The position numbers and the translations under genes were made by a program. Under the pieces are notes generated by a model. That model was given only the letters and a program-made list of their open reading frames with translations. It had not been told where the DNA came from and searched no databases. A DNA stretch of 6,537 bases from an uncultured Anaerolineae bacterium. Lineage in GTDB: Bacteria > Chloroflexota > Anaerolineae > Anaerolineales > Villigracilaceae. Location: assembly GCA_903854805.1 (NCBI GenBank), contig CAINXK010000192.1, positions 1 through 6,537 of the forward strand, in the 5' to 3' direction. This document shows, in pieces, positions 1 to 5,034 of this stretch; positions within the stretch are counted from its first letter, which is position 1, and each line of letters starts with the position of its first letter.

Positions 1-528
1 AATATAGCCGGATTGCAGCACTCCTAAACCACAGGCAACCACTCTGTCAATAGACTTAACAGACACAAAACAATGGCGCGGAACAATGTTGGTCAGGATG
101 CCTCGCAGTGTCTCTCTACGTAGTTCAGAAATAGCACTCAGATTACAAAAATTTTCCAACCATTCATCGGATAAATTTTCGTGGTTCTCTCCTTCAGAAT
201 GTGTTGGCAGGTTAATAGTTTCTAAATCCACAGTTTGAACACTGGTTGGGGAATTTTTTTGATAACCACTTTCAGACAGTCTGTCATCCAAATTGCTGGG
301 ATAAACGGCAGGAGTCATTTTAAAAACGACAGGCAATTTCTTCTCGCGATAAAGATTTTCACAGAAGCGCAGTTTCTCATCAATATCCATGCTTGAAGGG
401 TAAAGCGGGTTGACGGAATTAGCCCGCTTGGTGTAACCATTGGCGAAACGGATTACCCAGCCATCATAGATCACGGTTTGAAGCGAGGCCCAGGCATTCA
501 ATGAGAGTTCTTCAATATTGGTTACCAT
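1..528 (-). CDS. GNAT-family N-acetyltransferase, C-terminus cut off by window edge
   Basis: The frame is open for 176 codons from the ATG at 528-526 to the left edge with no stop, so the protein continues outside. A GGGAG ribosome binding site lies 4-5 bases before the ATG. The N-terminus has a block seen in one GNAT subfamily: NAWASLQTVIYDGWVIRFAN (residues 11-30) followed directly by GYTKRANSVNPLY (31-43). Residues 48-62 (MDIDEKLRFCENLYR) and 66-71 (PVVFKM) fit the start of the GNAT fold, and 134-176 (SELRRETLRGIL...VACGLGVLQSGYI) approaches the central strand. The acetyl-CoA pyrophosphate-binding loop (R/Q-x-x-G-x-G/A) must lie beyond the edge. Members transfer an acetyl group from acetyl-CoA to an amine; the substrate cannot be told. 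It follows the small membrane-protein gene at 695-1171 on the same strand after 166 bp, so co-transcription is possible but not shown. Family assignment is from recognised sequence pattern. Confidence 0.8.
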   Translation of the reverse strand, partial: MVTNIEELSLNAWASLQTVIYDGWVIRFANGYTKRANSVNPLYPSSMDIDEKLRFCENLYREKKLPVVFKMTPAVYPSNLDDRLSESGYQKNSPTSVQTVDLETINLPTHSEGENHENLSDEWLENFCNLSAISELRRETLRGILTNIVPRHCFVSVKSIDRVVACGLGVLQSGYI

Positions 529-630
529 TTTGCTCCCATAATAAGCGCAATGATTTTTATAACAGGCCAACGACTGGCATGCTGACCCTACTAATGGCTT
601 CAAGCGGATTGGTGTGGACGAAGCTTGAGA

Positions 631-700
631 GCTCAACGCGCAGCGGCCCACCTGCCGAAGCATGGCGAAAGTGTGCACGGTTTGTTCGGAGCGGTTAATT
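631..700 (-). repeat. attC-like imperfect hairpin at the 3' end of the small membrane-protein gene
   Basis: Read on the minus strand, this 70-bp segment starts with AATTAAC (close to the integron R'' consensus RYYYAAC) and ends with GTTGAGC (a full match to the R' consensus GTTRRRY). Between them the arms pair imperfectly: AAC with GTT, then CGC with GCG leaving G638 unpaired, a mismatched AG/AG spacer, then CG with CG, and ACC with GGT. Conserved ends, a mismatched spacer and an extrahelical base are the layout of integron attC sites, whose recognition is structural. The stop codon of the 695-1171 gene lies in the first box, as is usual in gene cassettes. Against it: no integrase gene and no second good attC site are visible, and the R'' box has one mismatch. 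It may be an ordinary intergenic hairpin. Confidence 0.3.
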
Positions 701-1171
701 GAAATCGTTTTTGATTTCTTTGACGGTTTCTGTTTTCGGCATTGCCAACTTTGCAGTTAGTGCTCCGATTCCTGCTCCACCCAAAATTAATATTATGCCT
801 GTCACTATTGCAGCAATCACAATAATACCAATCCCAAGACCTGCGCCCGTCGAAAAAGATGATGGATCTGCTTTCGCCTGAGGTGTGAAAGCAGCCAGTA
901 TGCCCAAACCAATCAGCCCGCCCAAAATTCCGCCTATCAATTGGCTAACCAGGTTCATAGCCCCTACGATTGCCCCAGCAATTCCACCTGCCTTGATGGC
1001 TTCTTCAGCAGGTTCTTGGTGGGCACAAAAATAGCCAGCTACAACCGCTGCGATTGCTACCGTTACGATGGAAAAGCAATTATTGAATGCTCCCAATAAA
1101 GTGCCTCCACAAAGATTGAGGAGCGCGACGACTCCTCCTGTAATCAAACCCCATTTTAGGCGTGGTGACAT
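695..1171 (-). CDS. small glycine-rich polytopic membrane protein, unknown function
   Basis: The protein has 158 residues from the ATG at 1171-1169. That start is chosen because AAGGAGAG lies at 1183-1176, ideally spaced. The frame stays open upstream to 1294, but that extension is Cys/Arg-rich with no ribosome site and looks non-coding. Four hydrophobic segments are visible: about 8-28 (LITGGVVALLNLCGGTLLGAF), 32-50, 62-95 (very Gly-rich, GGIAGAIVGAMN then LIGGILGGLIGLGILAAF) and 109-140. The GxxxG-type spacing in the third segment suggests tightly packed helices. Short polar loops carry QEPAEEA (52-58) and AKADPSS (99-105), and the tail is charged (KTETVKEIKNDFN). No catalytic motif is seen and I cannot name a family with confidence. 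It is transcribed toward the GNAT gene and its stop overlaps the attC-like hairpin. Possible roles are a membrane-stress or channel-like accessory protein, but this is a guess. Confidence 0.75.
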   Translation of the reverse strand: MSPRLKWGLITGGVVALLNLCGGTLLGAFNNCFSIVTVAIAAVVAGYFCAHQEPAEEAIKAGGIAGAIVGAMNLVSQLIGGILGGLIGLGILAAFTPQAKADPSSFSTGAGLGIGIIVIAAIVTGIILILGGAGIGALTAKLAMPKTETVKEIKNDFN

Positions 1172-1645
1172 TTTGCTCTCCTTGTTGCATGCGCTACCTG
1201 AAGAAAATCGACAAACCGACCTGCGCTTTGCGTTGTACCCCCAGGCTTCAGCTGAACAGGATCTGACACACCTGGCTGCAAGCATGCGATTCATTCCAAT
1301 TCGATGGCCTACCGTCTTTTAGCAAACAGGGCTGATCTGAGACCATCTCATTAATTATAACTGCGCCGCGCAAAATCGTTATTTAAAATGCCACACACAA
1401 ACCCAATCGTTCTGGCCAGATTGCCCCGCTTTGACGAAAACCTGCGAACACCACGTCGCCGCGCCCCAGAAGTCGCAAACATTGCCTGCAATGGTACGCT
1501 GATCGGTGCGCCGCTCGTAGATGCTGCCTTGTGTACATGGTGCCTTGTGCACATGGTGCCTTGTGTACACAAATCACCACAAAATAATTAACCCAACTCT
1601 ATCTGCGAGTCTTCCAACAATCAGTCAGATTTACTCACGCAGTGA
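1172..1645. other. gap without a convincing gene
   Basis: This stretch separates the small membrane-protein gene from the operon to its right. Several short open frames exist on both strands, but none has a ribosome site and those at 1351-1591 read through a 16-bp tandem repeat, which shifts frame at every copy. The part near 1172-1330 should carry the promoter of the 695-1171 gene, but I see no good -35/-10 pair. The rest holds the tandem repeat at 1521-1568, the palindrome at 1561-1572, and a small hairpin ACTCAC-GCA-GTGAGT at 1633-1647 abutting the terminator stem. Confidence 0.6.
1521..1568. repeat. three tandem copies of a 16-bp unit
   Basis: Three head-to-tail copies of ATGGTGCCTTGTGTAC lie at 1521-1536, 1537-1552 and 1553-1568. 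Copy 1 has one change (C for G at the fourth base) and copy 2 has one change (GTGCAC for GTGTAC). There are no spacers, so this is a mini-satellite and not CRISPR. The last copy runs into a perfect 12-bp palindrome TTGTGTACACAA at 1561-1572, and copy 2 contains the palindrome TGTGCACA. As 16 is not a multiple of 3, the repeat argues against coding. It could be a slipped-strand variable repeat or an array of protein-binding half-sites. Confidence 0.85.
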
Positions 1646-1683
1646 GTCAGCGCCCGGCAGGTGAGCTACTGCCGGGCGCTGAC
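1646..1683 (-). terminator. strong hairpin, probable terminator of the LiaF-like operon
   Basis: The arms GTCAGCGCCCGGCAG (1646-1660) and CTGCCGGGCGCTGAC (1669-1683) pair perfectly over 15 bp, very GC-rich, around an 8-base loop. The hairpin begins 22 bases past the stop codon of the last operon gene (1706-1708), the normal place for transcription termination or mRNA 3'-end protection. On the minus strand no T-run follows, so it is not a classical intrinsic terminator. The opposite strand has a weak ATATTTATTGT after the stem, but no plus-strand gene precedes it. Confidence 0.6.
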
Positions 1684-1705
1684 ATATTTATTGTATTGGC
1701 TATTC

Positions 1706-2341
1706 TTATTCCTTTTGGATGAAAAAGCTCAATATGACCACCAACCCGGCGATGATCAAGGCAGCTGGCCAGATATAATCGGCCAAACTGGAATTGCTCT
1801 GGCTGCCAAGCAGCGCTCCCATCAACATAAGCACAGCAGCCGGGATGTAAGCCCACTGCATCTTACCACCCGGGTTCGGCAGGATAGCCACCAGCAGAAA
1901 GGTGAACCCCAACCCAACAAAGAACAGGCTGGCAGTATTGACCTGACTGACAACTTCTTCCAGGCTGGCCACCAGCGCCAATGTAAACAAGACCCCGCCC
2001 GGAATGATAGCCCACCAACGCGAACGATCGGTCAAATAGATGATGAAGAAAGCCAGCCCCAACGCACCCAGGAAGATACCGCCACCCAATCCGCTGAAAG
2101 CCTTGGGCAGCAGCACATTAGCCGCCATGCCAAGCAGCGACAATGCCGGGATAATGGCCCACCAACGCTCCTGTGGATCCTGCGCAAAGACATATAAGAA
2201 ATAAGACGCCGCCAGTAACAAAGCTACGCCCCAAAACAGGTCAGCCGCACCCCGCAGGATGCCAAACCTCTCTAGCAGCATCAAGCTGCCCAACAGGACC
2301 AAACCTCCGCCAAATAACGTGCGAGCCTCAAACCGTTTCAT
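1706..2341 (-). CDS. polytopic membrane protein with three WWAIIP-type units, third gene of the LiaF-like operon
   Basis: This 211-residue protein starts at the ATG at 2341-2339, with AGGAG at 2352-2348 six bases upstream. It lies 40 bp after the LiaF-like gene and is the last gene of the operon. About seven hydrophobic segments are visible, with hardly any soluble domain. Segment 10-30 (GGGLVLLGSLMLLERFGILR) and segment 36-52 resemble the LiaI/LiaF-like (DUF5668-type) membrane region, as does the end (WPAALIIAGLVVILSFFIQK, 191-210). A short motif recurs three times at loop-to-helix borders: RWWAIIP (59-65), RWWAIIP (108-114) and QWAYIP (162-167), about 50 residues apart, which points to internal duplication. 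The 168-aa first gene has a related MWALIPG. No enzyme motif is present. A role in envelope-stress sensing with its operon partners is inferred only from the family of gene 2 and the shared operon. Confidence 0.85.
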   Translation of the reverse strand: MKRFEARTLFGGGLVLLGSLMLLERFGILRGAADLFWGVALLLAASYFLYVFAQDPQERWWAIIPALSLLGMAANVLLPKAFSGLGGGIFLGALGLAFFIIYLTDRSRWWAIIPGGVLFTLALVASLEEVVSQVNTASLFFVGLGFTFLLVAILPNPGGKMQWAYIPAAVLMLMGALLGSQSNSSLADYIWPAALIIAGLVVILSFFIQKE

Positions 2342-2381
2342 AGGATACTCCTGACCAGCATTGACAGATAAAATGGTTTCA

Positions 2382-3173
2382 TCAGTGCACCTTTACTGTA
2401 CTCGCGCCACCCTCCAGGTTGACCTCCACCCGGTTGACGGCACTGTCATAATCTGCAGATTGAAATAATCCGTCCAAATCGGTGACTTTTGGAAAGCGCT
2501 TTTGATCAATATCGAGAGAAGATGCACCCTGCTCAATGCGAATACGCGCACCCACACCCTCCGGTACGCTCATATCAATCGAAGCCGCACCTGCTTCGAT
2601 ATTCACCAGGCTCTTACCGGCGTTAACCGGCAGCTTCAGCCGCAGGCTGGAAGCCCCGGTTTCCACTCCCAGAAAAGTTAATTTAACATCCGTCAAATCA
2701 AGATCGAGGCTGCTGGCGCCGGCTTCCAACTTAATCGCGACCGGCACTTCCTGTGTCAATTGAAAACGCCATTCGCCGCCATCCGGTCCAAGAAAAGGCA
2801 GGAAGGTTGGCCCGGCCTCCAGCTTGACACCCAGGCTTTCACCTGTCAATTGGCTGTTGAGATCCAGGGCGGCAGCCTTATTCCCGCTGATGGCCACACC
2901 TGCCGGCGCGCCACCAGAAATTGAAAGCGCGCCCGCCCCCTGATCGACTTCCAGATCGAGGCGTGCAGCACCCTGCAGATCGACCGAAAAAGTTTCTCCG
3001 CTTCCGGCAAGGGATGGCGCAAAACGCCCGACCAGCACCCAGATCCCGAGCAGGATCAAAGCAACCGGCCAGAACCACTCAAAGACATCTTTGATCAGGC
3101 CAATGGTCCTCAAATAGAAAAGCACACCCAGCACGATTAAAATCAGACCCCAAAAAACATTTCCGCGTCTCAT
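2382..3173 (-). CDS. LiaF-like membrane protein with a repetitive beta-strand (toast-rack) domain
   Basis: The protein has 263 residues from the ATG at 3173-3171. AAAGGAG sits 5 bases upstream and fills the 14-bp gap after the previous gene; an in-frame TTG at 3191 would start inside that gene's stop region and is less likely. Residues 6-22 (VFWGLILIVLGVLFYLR) and 33-51 (WFWPVALILLGIWVLVGRF) are two membrane helices of the LiaI-LiaF/DUF5668 type. The rest is a soluble domain of short beta strands with a recurring G-A-(S/A)-(S/A)-(L/I) core: EAGASSLDLDL (150-160), ETGASSLRLKL (171-181), EAGAASIDMSV (193-203), EQGASSLDID (214-223) and EGGASTVKVH (254-263), with weaker copies at 68-87. This matches the LiaF C-terminal/DUF4097-like toast-rack fold. 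LiaF in Firmicutes inhibits the LiaRS envelope-stress two-component system. No kinase or regulator gene is adjacent here, so the partner is unknown. Confidence 0.88.
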   Translation of the reverse strand: MRRGNVFWGLILIVLGVLFYLRTIGLIKDVFEWFWPVALILLGIWVLVGRFAPSLAGSGETFSVDLQGAARLDLEVDQGAGALSISGGAPAGVAISGNKAAALDLNSQLTGESLGVKLEAGPTFLPFLGPDGGEWRFQLTQEVPVAIKLEAGASSLDLDLTDVKLTFLGVETGASSLRLKLPVNAGKSLVNIEAGAASIDMSVPEGVGARIRIEQGASSLDIDQKRFPKVTDLDGLFQSADYDSAVNRVEVNLEGGASTVKVH

Positions 3174-3187
3174 AATGTCTCCTTTAA

Positions 3188-3694
3188 TCAATTCTTACGC
3201 CACAACCCACGGCCCAAGACCCAGACGCCTACCACGATCAGCAGAACCGCAGGACCATAAGGTCCCAGGATGTTGAGCCTGCCAAGCGCAGCCGCGAAAA
3301 CAAGAAACAATACAGCACTGATGACCATCAGGTTGACCCCAGAACGAGCCTTGTGAGTATTCTGGCTCAGCAAGCCCGAGATAATCTCGCCCACCCCCAC
3401 AAAACCAGGGATCAGCGCCCACATATAACTCCACGAGGTAAAGTCTTCAGTGACCATCTGGTAATACAAAATTCCGCCAATGCCTGACACAATCGCAGCC
3501 GGAACGGCCATCCCCGGCGCACCCACCACCAGCCCGATCAATAATATCAATGCACCGGCTGCCACAATGTTGAGCGGCCAGCTCATCGTCAGCTGGGTCC
3601 ATTGAGCCAGGGCCGGGTACTGGCGTTGGGCGATAAACCAGCCGCCCAACAGGATAAGGATCAAACCCAGGGCAAGTTGACTTCGGTTTCTCAT
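3188..3694 (-). CDS. membrane protein, first gene of the LiaF-like operon
   Basis: The protein has 168 residues from the ATG at 3694-3692. AAGGAG at 3706-3701 is six bases upstream. A 13-residue longer frame starting at 3733 is rejected because that ATG lies at or before the expected transcription start. Five to six hydrophobic segments are visible: 6-22 (QLALGLILILLGGWFIA), 39-57 (WPLNIVAAGALILLIGLVV), 61-79, 91-109 (MWALIPGFVGVGEIISGLL), 118-138 and 142-163 (ILGPYGPAVLLIVVGVWVLGRG). The WP-x4-G and GP-x5-(L/I)-x3-G-(V/I)-W patterns are typical of LiaI/DUF5668-like membrane regions, and MWALIPG resembles the WWAIIP motif of gene 3. There is no soluble domain. The stop at 3188-3190 lies 14 bp before the start of the LiaF-like gene, so the two are surely co-transcribed and probably translationally coupled. 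The specific function is unknown. Confidence 0.85.
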   Translation of the reverse strand: MRNRSQLALGLILILLGGWFIAQRQYPALAQWTQLTMSWPLNIVAAGALILLIGLVVGAPGMAVPAAIVSGIGGILYYQMVTEDFTSWSYMWALIPGFVGVGEIISGLLSQNTHKARSGVNLMVISAVLFLVFAAALGRLNILGPYGPAVLLIVVGVWVLGRGLWRKN

Positions 3695-3707
3695 AAAATT
3701 CTCCTTA

Positions 3708-3727
3708 TTAATATTAAAATCGCGATT
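3708..3727. promoter_or_regulatory. two adjacent perfect 10-bp palindromes in the operon leader
   Basis: TTAATATTAA (3708-3717) and AATCGCGATT (3718-3727) abut each other exactly between the predicted transcription start and the ribosome binding site of the first operon gene. Either could be a binding site for a repressor acting just downstream of +1. They are too short and AT-rich to form a stable RNA hairpin. Function is inferred from position only. Confidence 0.35.
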
Positions 3728-3735
3728 ATTCAATT

Positions 3736-3763
3736 ATTATAACGATTTAATCATGATTGTCAA
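3736..3763 (-). promoter_or_regulatory. consensus sigma-70-type promoter of the LiaF-like operon
   Basis: On the minus strand TTGACA (3763-3758) and TATAAT (3741-3736) are both perfect consensus hexamers, separated by 16 bp. Transcription should begin near 3729, giving a leader of about 35 bases before the ATG at 3694. This supports the downstream start codon of the first gene. A perfect promoter for a stress-type operon usually implies repression or tight control, which fits the dyad described separately. Confidence 0.85.
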
Positions 3764-3770
3764 TATCATG
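3752..3770. promoter_or_regulatory. candidate operator: perfect dyad around the -35 box
   Basis: CATGAT (3752-3757) and ATCATG (3765-3770) form a perfect 6-bp inverted repeat around a 7-bp centre that contains nearly all of the -35 hexamer. The left arm is also part of a perfect 10-bp palindrome AATCATGATT (3749-3758) inside the promoter spacer. A dimeric regulator bound here would block RNA polymerase. The dyad is seen directly; its use as an operator is inferred. Confidence 0.5.
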
Positions 3771-3829
3771 TTCAATATTTAAAAATCAGATTCAATATTC
3801 TTAATTTTTCGAACCGCGTTATTCAATAT
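3759..3829 (-). repeat. four direct copies of ATATTGA upstream of and into the -35 box
   Basis: On the minus strand ATATTGAA occurs three times (beginning at 3829, 3798 and 3778) and ATATTGAC once (beginning at 3766, running into the -35 box). The offsets are 31, 20 and 12 bp, close to three, two and one helical turns, so the copies lie on roughly the same face of the DNA. The region is AT-rich, so some recurrence by chance is possible, but four copies of a 7-mer in 71 bp is notable. A cooperatively binding response regulator is a natural reading. Confidence 0.45.
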
Positions 3830-3865
3830 ATTTACGCTCAAAAGAGAAAAAGGTTGCAGCTAAAT

Positions 3866-3914
3866 GCTGACCGCAGGCGGACTGAGCCTGTCAAAGCCCA
3901 GCCTCGCCGTTAGC
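3866..3914. repeat. 49-bp imperfect inverted repeat
   Basis: The ends GCTGAC (3866-3871) and GTTAGC (3909-3914) pair with one G-T wobble. Inside them GGCGG (3876-3880) pairs with CTCGCC (3904-3908), leaving CGCA bulged. The centre reads, on the minus strand, TTTGACAGGCTCAG, which resembles intergenic palindromic repeats with a TTCGACAGGCTCAG core that I recall from many bacterial genomes. The GTTAGC end also recalls an attC R' box, but the partner box is poor. A dispersed intergenic repeat is the likelier reading. Confidence 0.4.
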
Positions 3915-3945
3915 CCAGATGCCGAAAGCGTTAAACAATAAATAA

Positions 3946-3978
3946 AGCGTTCCGGAGTCCAAACGACCCCAGAACGCT
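3946..3978 (-). terminator. possible minus-strand intrinsic terminator, orphan
   Basis: AGCGTTCCGGAG (3946-3957) and CCCCAGAACGCT (3967-3978) pair at 10 of 12 positions around a 9-base loop. On the minus strand the stem is followed by TTTATTTATTG, a fair T-rich tail. No convincing gene precedes it on that strand, so it may belong to a lost gene, to an unseen small RNA, or be chance. Confidence 0.35.
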
Positions 3979-4545
3979 CTGGCACAAATAAACCTTATAT
4001 TTACTTTGATAACTTTCCATTCGCTGAAAATATTGTGAACTCGTGAATTTCTGGTAAGCTCGGGGAATTAACCCAGACCTGGCCTGAACAACCGAACGAA
4101 TTGACGGCTTTCCGCTTTTGCTAGCAGTCATGCTGCGACCAGGATTGCCTGGTATTTTCGATCTTCATCCTGGATGAAACAAGTTCACGAATTGGATTAG
4201 GCGGATGACCGGTTGACACTCATATTACGTAGACCGAGCAAACCAGCCACCTGGCAAACGATTAAAAATGAATTGAGCCGAAGCATCCTGCGCGCTGTTA
4301 GTATCGCAAATGACAGGTTGAATATTTCGGTGTCCTCGGTCACTCTATGCCACCAATATCGGATTTACAAACCCGCATCTTGGAAATACTCAGCCTATCA
4401 CCCCCAATTTACACTCAAATGGCTGAAAAATACTGGCGACTCAAAATCATTTCAACGAATAGAAAGAATGAAGGTTATAATTACCAACTTCTATTCAAAA
4501 CAGTGGTGTTTTTTCAGACAAAGCATAACGGCCTGCAAACGGTAG
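3979..4545. other. gap without a recognisable gene, possibly the lost front of the GGDEF relic
   Basis: No open frame here has both a ribosome site and protein-like composition. A plus-strand frame at 4213-4545 (110 codons) starts at a TTG read as Met and has no ribosome site; its text (for example SILRAVSIANDRLNISVSSVT near its residues 25-45) could be decayed coding sequence but matches nothing I recognise. It ends at the TAG immediately before the GGDEF remnant, in the same frame, so this stretch may be what is left of that protein's N-terminal part. Confidence 0.4.
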
Positions 4546-5034
4546 TTGGCCAATATCGGTGCTTTGACCGGGCTCAACAACCTATGCTACATTAGCGAAT
4601 CTGCCGGCATACCTTTACAGCATCCCCGCGTTATCATCAACCCCTGTCCCTGATCATATTCGGCATCGAAAAATTCAACAATGCCAACGGCCAGTTCGGA
4701 AACCGACTGGAGATTAGGGTTTGGTCCAGACCTTCCCAACCATCTACCCGCAAACGTTCACAACAGATGCGGGTGGGCTGGGCTTATCCTGCCGGGTTCA
4801 AGTACCCAACAGGCCCATCCACCGGCGGAACGTATTCACGCCAAAGACACCATGCCGACAATGGAACCGGCAGGCAGCAGTCACCGCTCCAATTAGCGTG
4901 GGTGCTGCAGAGATCATCGAGAATTCAAGCACAGAAGAATTCGAAGCACCCATCCACCAGGCTGCCCTGGCTTTTTACGTTGCTGGGCTGCCGGAAGTAA
5001 CAATCTCATTCTCTGTCAATTTGAGATGGGATAG
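4546..5034 (+). pseudogene. decayed GGDEF (diguanylate cyclase) domain
   Basis: The whole GGDEF domain can be followed through three reading frames. Frame 1 from 4546 gives LANIGALTGLNNLCYISES, the domain's opening D-(A/P)-LTGL-x-NRR. Frame 3 from 4641 gives PLSLIIFGIEKFNNANGQFG, the (S/A)LIxFDIDxFKxxND-x-(F/Y)GH strand. Frame 1 resumes near 4696 and gives RCGWAGLILPG and then AERIHA, matching RYGGEEFALILPG...AERIRA. Frame 2 from about 4880 gives VTAPISVGAAEIIE and HQAALAFYVA, matching VTVSIGVA and ADxALYxAK. Frame 1 returns at 4987 with AAGSNNLILCQFEMG, matching AGRN, and a natural stop TAG at 5032-5034. At least four frameshifts are needed. The metal-binding Asp (FDID) is now Gly and the GG(D/E)EF signature has collapsed to GWAG with about six bases lost, so no cyclase activity is possible. 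The N-terminal part upstream of 4546 is not recognisable. Confidence 0.8.

Noticed and set aside
1172..1294. Upstream extension of the small membrane-protein frame (41 extra residues)
   Set aside because: It lacks a ribosome site and has a Cys/Arg-rich, non-protein-like text, whereas the internal ATG at 1171 has a strong, well-spaced AAGGAG.
1355..1386. ATAAC...GTTAT ends with GCGC core as another attC site
   Set aside because: The span is far too short for an attC and the pairing is only five bases at the ends; likely chance.
1521..1568. CRISPR-like repeats
   Set aside because: Copies are head-to-tail with no spacers, too short for CRISPR repeats, and no cas gene is near.
1351..1591. Short open frames on both strands with CTQGT/TRHHVHK-like repeats
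   Set aside because: The repeated text is the 16-bp tandem DNA repeat read in shifting frames; no ribosome sites.
1661..2197. Long plus-strand open frame (178 codons)
   Set aside because: It is antisense to the third operon gene, very rich in Gln/His/Ser/Asp, and has no ribosome site. It is a shadow of the hydrophobic gene.
3695..3733. Earlier start for the first operon gene
   Set aside because: The predicted transcript begins near 3729, so this ATG would be at or outside the mRNA end; the downstream ATG has the ribosome site.
3931..4131. Minus-strand 66-codon frame
   Set aside because: Its end reads through the terminator-like hairpin, there is no ribosome site, and the text matches no family.
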